Below are positions 55,901 to 61,410 of a stretch of DNA of 64,000 bases, one piece after another. The translations under genes were made by a program, and so were the position numbers. Source of the DNA: Rhynochetos jubatus (Eukaryota; Chordata; Aves; Eurypygiformes; Rhynochetidae); NCBI GenBank assembly GCA_027574665.1, contig CM050655.1:10659170-10723169 (forward strand), written 5' to 3'. Positions within the stretch are counted from its first letter, which is position 1. Each line of letters begins with the position of its first letter. The notes under the pieces were generated by a model that worked only from the letters and a program-made list of their open reading frames with translations, ran no database searches and was not told where the DNA came from.

Positions 55901-57148
55901 GATCAAGGGGTGTAAAGCACACTTGGCGGCAGCTATGAAACACCAGACAGGACCACAGTAGACATAAGCAAATATAACTTTGAAATTTCCAAATCAGTAG
56001 GACTCTTCAACAAACTCTCAGGTATATTGCAAAAAGAGCAAAATACAAATGTCAACCAATTTCAACGTTCAGTATATATTCCAGAAGGTTCTGCTTACCT
56101 GCGTTAGTACTGAGCTGGCTATCCTGTGTGCAGTTCTCATTGCCATCAGAGGTTGACTGTAGCGAAGAAGATGGTGCAGTTCTGCTGCGCTTTTTGTTAG
56201 CTTTCCTTTCTGCCGCCTGCCACTCTTCATCTTCATCCTCGCTTTCGCTCAAGTCATCAAACCCAAAGTACTTGATTTTGTAATTGGAACTCCCAGAACT
56301 TCTAGAGGCGCCTTCATCTCCCCCTCCCTCATCTTGATCATCAAACCCAAAAAACTCTAATTTGACATCCTTTTTGGATTTGGTATTGCTTGGCCGAAAC
56401 CTGGTTGTAGTTTTTGTGGTAGCAATGTCTGCTTTTTTTCTTAAGCGTCCAGCTTCTCCCAAGTCAGTAGGGGCTGCTGTGGTAAACTCATCGATTCGTT
56501 CCATGGTGTCCTGGATGGTTACATTACAAACTGACAAGCAAGATGGATGTAGAACAGTGTAGTCTCTAGTCCGTCCAACCGTCCCTCTAAAACTGGTCCC
56601 ACTACTTAAAGAAACTTTTTTTGCTGGGTTCAGACCATCATTATTCGACTCATTGTTTGCTTTGGATAAAGACTGACTAGTGCCATCCATTAGCTTGTCA
56701 AAATTTGTTGCCCCCTGCGGCTTTGCTTTGTTGGATCGACAATATGTCCTACAGTTGCTTGGCCTAGGAATAGTTTGCACAAGTTCTTCACTAATGGCTT
56801 CCTTTGGATTTTCAGTATCTTCTTTCTCACATTCCTCATCCTTGCTTTTCAGCTCCGAGACATTTTCATTGTCAAAACCTACTACATACTCTCCAGTTCT
56901 GGTGTCTTCAGTTTCATCCTCCCATTCATACAAGTGAGTTCTTAATGGCCCCTTCGTCTGAGATGTTTCTGATGGACAGTCTGCTGCTTTTCCGATGTGG
57001 GAGTCCCAAGAATCAGGCAAGTCCTTGGCTTCAATGTTGCATCCAGAAGTGTCTGTAGCTTCAGCATTGCTTTTGTTACTGTCTTCAGCATTCTCATAGA
57101 TGAAGTGACTGTTCTTCTCATTATCCTCATACAAATTTTGTATTTTAT
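7902..57148 (-). CDS. WAPL: WAPL cohesin release factor, 17 exons, N-terminus missing
   Basis: WAPL is a nuclear protein that binds PDS5 and the SA/RAD21 part of cohesin and opens the SMC3-RAD21 gate, releasing cohesin from chromatin and limiting loop size. The exons, in transcript order, are 57148-56099, 49626-49508, 34865-34770, 31702-31550, 31303-31167, 29233-29122, 23561-23334, 18520-18409, 17404-17307, 14982-14906, 13683-13508, 13189-13074, 12378-12217, 10969-10762, 9586-9498, 8446-8351 and 7967-7902. All introns are GT/AG, all phases agree, and there is no internal stop. The total is 3095 bases: two bases of a split codon, 1030 codons and TAG. Human WAPL has about 1190 residues, and this part matches about residues 168-1190, so about 167 N-terminal residues lie outside. 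FGF motifs are at residues 266-268 and 294-296; the helical WAPL domain runs from about residue 455 to the end. Identity was assigned from remembered family sequence, not a search, but is near certain because the match extends through every exon. Confidence 0.97.
7968..8350 (-). other. WAPL: WAPL intron, 383 bases
   Basis: The intron runs from GTAAGT to TTTTCCAG. I see no repeat or embedded feature. Confidence 0.9.
8351..8446 (-). CDS. WAPL: WAPL exon 16 of window (WAPL domain)
   Basis: This 96-base, phase 0-0 exon encodes residues 978-1009 ([20 protein letters not shown], then [12 protein letters not shown]). The acceptor is TTTCTCAG and the donor GTAAGT. Confidence 0.97.
8447..9497 (-). 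other. WAPL: WAPL intron, 1051 bases
   Basis: The intron runs from GTAAGG to TTTCTCAG. I see no recognisable repeat, only unconvincing short ORFs on the plus strand. Confidence 0.9.
9498..9586 (-). CDS. WAPL: WAPL exon 15 of window (WAPL domain)
   Basis: This 89-base exon encodes residues 948-977 ([20 protein letters not shown], then [10 protein letters not shown]). The acceptor is CTTTACAG and the donor GTAAGG. It is essentially invariant in vertebrates. Confidence 0.97.
9587..10761 (-). other. WAPL: WAPL intron, 1175 bases
   Basis: The intron runs from GTACG to CTTTACAG. A 14-base word (ACGCTGCACCTCCT) occurs twice, at 10038-10051 and 10084-10097, a small local duplication. Nothing else is recognised. 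Confidence 0.9.
10762..10969 (-). CDS. WAPL: WAPL exon 14 of window (acidic insert)
   Basis: This 208-base exon encodes residues 879-947. It begins [20 protein letters not shown], then [20 protein letters not shown], then a highly charged tract ([19 protein letters not shown]). It ends with one base of a split Ala codon before GTACG. The charged tract is a flexible, surface-exposed segment between helices in the family. Confidence 0.96.
10970..12216 (-). other. WAPL: WAPL intron, 1247 bases
   Basis: The intron runs from GTAAGA to CCATCAG. I see nothing else in it. Confidence 0.9.
12217..12378 (-). CDS. WAPL: WAPL exon 13 of window (WAPL domain)
   Basis: This 162-base, phase 0-0 exon encodes residues 825-878, starting [20 protein letters not shown]. 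The loop [18 protein letters not shown] is one residue shorter than the human loop as I recall it and is the least conserved part of the domain. The donor is GTAAGA. Confidence 0.96.
12379..13073 (-). other. WAPL: WAPL intron, 695 bases
   Basis: The intron runs from GTAAGC to CTTGCAG. I see nothing else in it. Confidence 0.9.
13074..13189 (-). CDS. WAPL: WAPL exon 12 of window (WAPL domain)
   Basis: This 116-base exon encodes residues 786-824 ([20 protein letters not shown] to QRFDIRVL). It ends in phase 0 at GTAAGC. The acceptor is TGTTTGCAG. Confidence 0.96.
13190..13507 (-). other. WAPL: WAPL intron, 318 bases
   Basis: The intron runs from GTAAAA to TTTGCAG. I see nothing else in it. Confidence 0.9.
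13508..13683 (-). CDS. WAPL: WAPL exon 11 of window (WAPL domain)
   Basis: This 176-base exon encodes residues 727-785, including [20 protein letters not shown] and [18 protein letters not shown]. It ends with one base of a split Glu codon before GTAAAA. The acceptor CCTGCAG is followed two bases later by a second AG; use of the second would break the frame. Confidence 0.96.
13684..14905 (-). other. WAPL: WAPL intron, 1222 bases
   Basis: The intron runs from GTAAG to CCTGCAG. I see no recognisable repeat. Confidence 0.9.
14906..14982 (-). CDS. WAPL: WAPL exon 10 of window (WAPL domain)
   Basis: This 77-base exon encodes residues 702-726 ([20 protein letters not shown], then IVSSA) plus two bases of a split Lys codon. 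The acceptor is CTTTTTAG and the donor GTAAG. Confidence 0.96.
15220..15241. repeat. 22-base perfect palindrome
   Basis: A perfect inverted repeat with no spacer is centred on AGAACGTTCT and flanked by GGC/GCC arms. It lies in the intron between exons 10 and 9 of this window. Possible readings are a dimeric transcription-factor site or a cruciform-prone sequence; no function is shown. Confidence 0.6.
16497..17247 (+). mobile_element. Solo LTR of avian endogenous retrovirus, copy 1
   Basis: This 751-base element starts TGTGCTGGGTTCAGTCAGG and ends in ACGACA, so has the usual TG...CA ends. It is homologous along its whole length to 24662-25456, including an identical run of about 85 bases at 17014-17099. 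A TATATATT-like box is near 17027, and a CCCTCC/GGAGGG stem lies near 17173-17192. There is no adjacent internal retroviral sequence, so it is a solo LTR. No clean target-site duplication is visible (flanks AACAC and CACTG). It lies antisense to WAPL. The start resembles avian ERVL-type LTRs, but the class is an inference. Confidence 0.85.
17307..17404 (-). CDS. WAPL: WAPL exon 9 of window (WAPL domain)
   Basis: This 98-base exon encodes residues 669-701 ([20 protein letters not shown], then [13 protein letters not shown]). It ends in phase 0 at GTGAGT. An inserted LTR begins only 59 bases into the following intron. Confidence 0.96.
17405..18408 (-). other. WAPL: WAPL intron, 1004 bases
   Basis: The intron runs from GTACG to TTGTTTAG. 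I see no repeat or other feature. Confidence 0.9.
18409..18520 (-). CDS. WAPL: WAPL exon 8 of window (WAPL domain)
   Basis: This 112-base exon encodes residues 632-668 ([20 protein letters not shown], then [17 protein letters not shown]) plus one base of a split Val codon. The acceptor is CTTTCAG and the donor GTACG. Confidence 0.97.
18521..23333 (-). other. WAPL: WAPL intron, 4813 bases
   Basis: The intron runs from GTGGGT to CTTTCAG. It has a (CAG)n-like GC-rich patch near 19800-19980 and several short chance ORFs. I recognise no mobile element. Confidence 0.9.
23334..23561 (-). CDS. WAPL: WAPL exon 7 of window (WAPL domain)
   Basis: This 228-base, phase 0-0 exon encodes residues 556-631, from [19 protein letters not shown] to [11 protein letters not shown]. 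It is part of the helical core that packs against cohesin subunits in this family. The acceptor is AACCCCAG and the donor GTGGGT. Exons 7-9 are bracketed by the two solo LTR copies. Confidence 0.97.
23562..29121 (-). other. WAPL: WAPL intron with second solo LTR
   Basis: This 5560-base intron contains the second LTR copy at 24662-25456 and an unexplained 131-codon plus-strand ORF at 26709-27104. The remaining sequence shows nothing recognisable. Confidence 0.9.
24662..25456 (+). mobile_element. Solo LTR of avian endogenous retrovirus, copy 2
   Basis: This 795-base element belongs to the same family and orientation as copy 1. It begins TGTGCTGGGTTCAGTCAGG, ends ACAACA, and is flanked by a perfect 5-base target-site duplication, CCACC, at 24657-24661 and 25457-25461. 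A 5-base duplication fits ERVL-like integration. It carries a short extra GC-rich piece near 25140-25170 relative to copy 1. No internal coding region is attached. Confidence 0.9.
29122..29233 (-). CDS. WAPL: WAPL exon 6 of window (WAPL domain)
   Basis: This 112-base exon encodes residues 518-555. The first base completes a Ser codon; [20 protein letters not shown] and [17 protein letters not shown] follow. It is helical-repeat sequence essentially identical to mammalian WAPL as I recall it. It ends in phase 0 at GTATGG. Confidence 0.97.
29234..31166 (-). other. WAPL: WAPL intron, 1933 bases
   Basis: The intron runs from GTAAGA to CTCTAG. A short Cys-rich minus-strand ORF at 30777-31010 was considered and rejected. 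I see nothing else. Confidence 0.9.
31167..31303 (-). CDS. WAPL: WAPL exon 5 of window (WAPL domain)
   Basis: This 137-base exon encodes residues 473-517 plus two bases of a split Ser codon. It starts [20 protein letters not shown] and continues with [15 protein letters not shown], the first helices of the conserved WAPL domain. The donor is GTAAGA. Only 246 bases separate it from exon 4. Confidence 0.96.
31550..31702 (-). CDS. WAPL: WAPL exon 4 of window
   Basis: This 153-base, phase 0-0 exon encodes residues 422-472. It includes [17 protein letters not shown] and the Pro-rich [19 protein letters not shown], then the start of the helical WAPL domain ([14 protein letters not shown]). The acceptor is TTAATAG and the donor GTAAGT. 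Confidence 0.95.
31703..34769 (-). other. WAPL: WAPL intron, 3067 bases
   Basis: The intron runs from GTAAGT to TTAATAG. It holds a perfect 9-base stem with a 6-base loop at 34153-34176 and no recognised repeat. Confidence 0.9.
34153..34176. repeat. Hairpin, 9-base stem
   Basis: GAGACCCTG and CAGGGTCTC pair perfectly around the loop CACTGT within an intron. It is too short for a microRNA precursor. Confidence 0.5.
34770..34865 (-). CDS. WAPL: WAPL exon 3 of window
   Basis: This 96-base, phase 0-0 exon encodes residues 390-421. It begins [13 protein letters not shown], conserved across vertebrates, then turns Pro-rich ([13 protein letters not shown]). The acceptor is TCTTCTAG and the donor GTAAGT. 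As a symmetric exon it could be skipped without a frame change. Confidence 0.94.
36970..37540. other. GC-rich, CpG-containing intronic patch
   Basis: About 570 bases with markedly more G+C and CpG than the surrounding intron. Plus-strand frames stay open for 193 codons (36903-37484) and 138 codons (36959-37375), as expected in GC-rich DNA. Neither product resembles a known family. It could be a weak CpG island, an unrecognised old repeat or a recombination-related GC patch. Confidence 0.4.
38264..39345 (-). mobile_element. LTR-like avian ERV repeat with internal tandem units
   Basis: This is about 1.08 kb of GC-rich sequence unlike its AT-rich surroundings. Read on the minus strand it begins TGTATTGGTTTGTTGTGGCA and ends near TCAACCCACCTCCA. 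I recognise it as an abundant avian ERV-type LTR family; the family name is not certain. Flanking bases CCCCC and CCCCT are compatible with an imperfect 5-base duplication. The centre holds degenerate tandem units. Open frames across it on both strands (290 codons on plus at 38392-39264) are by-products of its GC-rich repeats, not genes. Confidence 0.7.
38669..39060. repeat. Degenerate tandem units of 40-55 bases
   Basis: About eight diverged units each start near CTGCTCCAGTGTGGG or CTGCTCCAGCCTGGG, followed by CCCTCCCACAGGG-like sequence. They lie inside the LTR-like element and are part of its normal architecture as I know the family. Confidence 0.75.
44384..44397 (+). repeat. Poly-A run of 14
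   Basis: This is a simple A run inside the 14.6 kb intron. No LINE body or target-site duplication is recognised next to it, so it is listed as simple sequence only. Confidence 0.7.
46915..46933. repeat. Hairpin, 8-base stem
   Basis: TATGTACT and AGTACATA pair around the loop GTA in the 14.6 kb intron. It is AT-rich and likely incidental. Confidence 0.4.
49508..49626 (-). CDS. WAPL: WAPL exon 2 of window
   Basis: This 119-base exon encodes residues 350-389, ending in [17 protein letters not shown]. It starts with two bases that complete the codon split from the previous exon (acceptor TTTTACAG) and ends in phase 0 before GTGAGT. It is a Lys/Ser/Asn-rich linker. The second half matches mammalian WAPL closely while the first half is diverged. 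Confidence 0.95.
49627..56098 (-). other. WAPL: WAPL intron, 6472 bases, with CR1 tail
   Basis: The intron runs from GTAAGC to TTTTACAG. It contains the CR1 fragment at 50921-51083 and a 12-base A-run at 52141-52152. Otherwise it is AT-rich with nothing recognised. Confidence 0.9.
50921..51083 (+). mobile_element. CR1 LINE 3' tail fragment
   Basis: The fragment starts TTGCCCAGAGAAGCTGCGG, passes through CCAAGGCCAGGCTGGATGAG and GAGCAACCTGGTCTAGTGGA, and ends GGTCCCTTCCAACCCAAACC AGTCTGTGATA. This is the canonical 3' untranslated end of chicken-repeat-1 elements. It is truncated at its 5' end, as most CR1 copies are, and has about 163 bases. It is the clearest single sign that the genome is avian or another reptile. 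Confidence 0.92.
56099..57148 (-). CDS. WAPL: WAPL exon 1 of window (FGF-motif exon)
   Basis: This 1050-base exon encodes residues 1-349. It begins with two bases of a split codon after a T-rich acceptor ending in TAG, and ends with one base of a split codon before GTAAGC. The N-terminal half is acidic, Ser/Thr/Asn-rich and poorly conserved. A strongly conserved block follows (from [14 protein letters not shown] to the [20 protein letters not shown] stretch), then two FGF motifs, EFFGFDDQ and [10 protein letters not shown], in an acidic setting. In the human protein, FGF motifs contact PDS5 and SA/RAD21. A basic KKRSR stretch that could serve nuclear import follows the second motif. The segment is probably largely disordered. 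The third, N-terminal FGF motif of the family would lie in the exon outside the window. Confidence 0.97.
56259..56267 (-). other. WAPL: FGF motif codons (second in window)
   Basis: These are the Phe-Gly-Phe codons within [14 protein letters not shown], equivalent to the third FGF motif of vertebrate WAPL (about human residues 453-455). An acidic Ser/Glu/Asp run that looks like a casein kinase 2 substrate follows. The two motifs here are 28 residues apart. Confidence 0.9.
56343..56351 (-). other. WAPL: FGF motif codons (first in window)
   Basis: These are the three Phe-Gly-Phe codons within [11 protein letters not shown]. They correspond to the second FGF motif of vertebrate WAPL (about human residues 429-431), a short linear motif that binds PDS5 and cohesin. 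The match is read directly; the function is inferred from the family. Confidence 0.9.
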
Positions 57149-60100
57149 CTACAAAAAAAGATAAATGTATTACTAAAAACCATTATTACAAAATCATCAC
57201 CCTTGCGGGCAACTCTGAGAAGTCACAATACCACAGCACATATTCAGTGCTCAGTGACAAAAAACATGAGGTCCTTATCCTCCTGGTTTACACTTTTTAA
57301 GCCATCCAGTTGAAAACTTTTGCTGTAACAAAATAATCTCACCATTTCTAGCAGAAAAACCCAAGTTGAAATAAGCGTCACTGAGAATTTGTGCATCACG
57401 ACGAGAAACAACCCCTCAATACAACCACTTATTTATCTATACAACCTACACAAAAAAGCAGAAAGTCTGCAGTGAAATTTTCAGTGAGGTCAATCACCCT
57501 TCAGTGTTTCACACACAAGCGACTTACAGTCAGTGGAGATGAAGAACCATTATAAAGCAATTTCTAATTATGTAAGAAAAAGATTTCTTCCTGTACACAG
57601 GTTGAAAGTGTTGTATTTTATTCTTATGTAAACATAACTTCCCTCAAATCCTGTTTACATCACACTGCTGTAAGTACACTAGTGTTTCAAATGAAAGCAC
57701 TGCAATAGAGATTTTAGCATCTGATTTGCCCTACTTGAAGTACTTTTCGCTTTTGTGCAGAACTTAACAAGAACAGGTAATACCCTTGGAAACACAAGAC
57801 ATGTATGAGTCAATGTACTAGCTACGTTGGCACATACTCATTTTTAGTGCTACAAGATGCATTGCAGTATCCTACTGTAGTCAGGAAAGGGGATGCAGAG
57901 GCAGGTTACAGCTGCTCCTTCAGATATCCCTGGTCTCAGAACTCGATTGTAGTGAGCTATCATCACAGCAGAAGTGAAAAATCAGCATGGGCCACACAAC
58001 CTATCGATGAATTTTTTTTCATTGTAGATTTGCTGGAAATGATCCTAAAATTCACTGCCTGACGCAGTAACTGTACAGCTACTAAACCCGGTGAAAGTAA
58101 CCCACTGCCATATCAGTACTAGCAATGCTGCAGTCCCTGTTACGACCTCTACCGTGTTTTGATCCATGTACCCTGAACAGAACAGCACACAACTTCAGCA
58201 ACATATTTTGTGTTGCTGCTTCAAATTAAAATACTTCGACTTCCAGAAGAAATACAGAAAATGCAATTCTCATCACAATTTTAAATTAAATCACTTCTGA
58301 AACGCAGGTTTTTCCCATGAACTCCTACAGCTCTAAAGAGCTGCTGCCAGAAGTTGCACGTCTCCAACACGCAGCCACACGTGGAGCTCAGGCTGTCAAA
58401 GAGAACAAATTCCACGGTAAAAAGATAATCCATTTTTGCAAGACGTGTTTCCAGATGACCAGCATCCACACTACAATAATGACAGGAACGACAGTACCAA
58501 GTCCACCACCTGTTGCCCTCTAAACCGGTAGGGAAACCATTCCCTTTGCTTTCCCTGAATACCAACAAAAGCTCAGTGGATTTGGTCCCAGGGTTTCACA
58601 ACGACTGCATCTGCTGTACTCTGCTGCTGCACCTCACCCGAACAAAGATACCCAGAAATACAAGTGTGTGATTTCCTGGAAACACACTGTCAAGACAGTA
58701 CAACCAAACACAGGAACCAAGGTGCGTAGCGTTACTATCAACACGCAGGGTACTGGCTGCCTGGGCCGGGAGAAGCAAGATAACAAGTCTGACTGGAGGG
58801 CAGAAGAGCAGCACATGAGGAGATCAACTGCAGAAACGGAAGCAGCTGGGACAAAGACAAGTACAAATAACAATGCTAGGAGAGAACACGCGTAGAAGAT
58901 GAAGGTGCAGAACGCTGCAGCAAAAAGGCAGGCTCCCCTGCCAGAATGCAACCCCCAAGGTCGAAGTTTGTTAGGTAGCAAATGTTTCCTAAACTCATCA
59001 GTAGTGTTAAAGGACGCTAAAGCCCTCATTTTAGTCCTGACTGCACTGATCTCCGTCAGCTACCATCTGCCCAAGCGGCACAGAAGGTTCACAGCACTGA
59101 CCCAAAGGTTTCGGCCTTCCTGAAGAGGAAAGCAAGCATTGGTGCTGTTCAGGGACTCCTGTTCACGTCTTGTTTCAAACTGAAAGAGCATCATCTCAAT
59201 TCTGCCCTTGCACATACAGTTCATAAAAGAACTTCAAGGTGCAAGCAAGAAATTCCAGTAAGAGAAATGACTACCAACTCGAGTTTTTAGGTGGTTTAAT
59301 CCTAGCTGAAATTCCTCAGGGAGACAGGACAAGTAGTATCTCACAAACAGCTTCTAAGTTTTCTGGGAGTCCAGCTGAGGCCTGTCATAGAAGTTTACAT
59401 ACTCAGCTAGAAATAACAGCAGCTCTTCACAGGCATACATGAAATGCAAAACTAACATCCCCAAAGAACATCAGGCCTAGCCATCTTGGTGACGGAGAGT
59501 TAATCTTTTCCAGTATCAATACGTTACACAAGCAATCTTGTTATTTCCATGTACATCTCATGCTGGTGATAACCCAAGAGGCCCAACCAAAATTAATCTT
59601 TCCGTAATCACAGACTGAGTTTGCCACTGCACAATATGTTTCCTCCCCCACACACCTTCAATATTCTTGTGCAACTGAAGACTACTGTAACATGTATGAA
59701 AACGAGAAAATTTAACTAAAAAACCCCCACTATCAGACTTTTCGTTTAAATACACTATTTTGCAGCCTCACCACTACCGTTCCACATCTGAGTGCACACT
59801 GAACTAAAAGTCTAAGCAACATTTAGGAGAAGTACATTTAAAACACCCTTCTTGGCTGACTAAACCACCTGACTGAATCGTCTGGAAGAAGTTGCAGTAT
59901 GTGCATCTGGAAAGGGAATGGTTTTCCAATCCTAAGGAAGTCTGAGATTTTTAAGAGCTGCATTATGTACCAGGACCAACTGAAACCTCAGCTTCCCAGG
60001 GAAAGAACAGAATACATGCGTGCGTATGCACATTATAACCCAAGAGTCAAGTAATTCAGGAATCTGTTTTGAAGCTGAAATTTACATTGTCTTAGCTTGA

Positions 60101-60230
60101 TTCATCTTTTCTGCTTCAGAGTACAGACTGTAGCTGAGATGACAAACACATCAAGCCTGAAAAACAGACTGAGGGGGCCAAAGGTAAATAAACATATGTA
60201 TAGCTTATACCCATCAGTAGCACTGACAAG

Positions 60231-60252
60231 AAAAAAAAAAAAGAAGAAAAAA
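60231..60252 (+). repeat. A-rich simple sequence
   Basis: Twelve A are followed by GAAG and six A in the upstream incomplete intron. It is simple repeat with no associated element. Confidence 0.65.
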
Positions 60253-61389
60253 GTCACCAACTAATCTGATTCCAAAGAAACATTAATCAACTATTCTGAA
60301 GATGGTTGGTTCCTTTATGTTCTACTACAAGCACATGACAAAAATCATGACTACCCTATAATACATACTTACATATTATATGTTCTCTTAGAACTCCAAA
60401 TTTTTAATAAGAAAAAAGCAAAGATATTCAGGGAGTGCATATTTCAGTCTTTCACTTAAGACCACTTCACCTAAAACATACTCCCTGAATTCTCCCGTTC
60501 ACTCATCAGTTCTGAAGCAGTGTTGAGCAGTTGAAACCACCTGACTTTTTCAGTCCCTTACCAGGACTTTACTCTGTCAGTAACCAAGAGCTAAAGCCAT
60601 CACCTACTACATCTTTGCAAGAAAGATGATCCTTGTGACACTTAGATCAACTACAGTGCTGATGTTATTTTAAAGAGGTTTTTCTAACATGCATCAGATA
60701 TTTTGCCAAGTAACAATAAACCCAAAAAGATAACTAAAGTTCTCTCAATGAAAATATTAATTTTGATGATGTAGTTATTACATACACTGACCAACTATTC
60801 TACAAATCATTCTAGAACATGACAGAACGTGCTAAAATTATCCTAATAGTTGTAGGAACTGAGCAAGCAACAGTCCCATCTGGTTTTGTGCCTATTAAGG
60901 GAACATAACTTCCTACTCTCTTGTTGCAGCCGCCTCTTTCAGACCAACTGAAGCATCAGTGGAGAGGTGCATCATGACAAGAGCAAGCCTTCCCATTTGC
61001 CTTCTCCATGTCAGCTCTTTTGTACGTGCTGCACGGAGGTTGTCACATCCTTTTCTTCCCAGAGTGGCTCCTACTCCCATCTCCCATGTCACACTTAGCC
61101 AGCCTGCCTGCTCGTCTCCTCATGCTTGTTCCCAATAGTCCCAAGTACAAAACTGAGGAAACCAAGCAAGCTATTAATTCCTCAATGCCAGTTTCCACTG
61201 CCTAGAGAGAGCCACCAGAACCACACAGGCACTTCAAGGCATTAATTAGTACACCTGCACGTTTATAAAATTTGATCAGACTGGGTTAAGGCAGTAGCAC
61301 CTATCACTTTGCCCATCCAGTCTTGATTTCTTCCTTGTTTCTCTTCATAAATAAATGTGAGTGAAATCACTTTCTCCAGTCAGCTCAGC

Positions 61390-61410
61390 CGTTATTTGTA
61401 ACAAATAACG
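61390..61410. repeat. 21-base palindrome with 1-base centre
   Basis: The arms CGTTATTTGT and ACAAATAACG are perfect inverted copies around a single A. It lies in the incomplete upstream intron. No function can be assigned. Confidence 0.55.

Noticed and set aside
56362..57058. Several plus-strand frames of 66-85 codons
   Set aside because: They are antisense shadows of the large WAPL exon and follow its codon periodicity.
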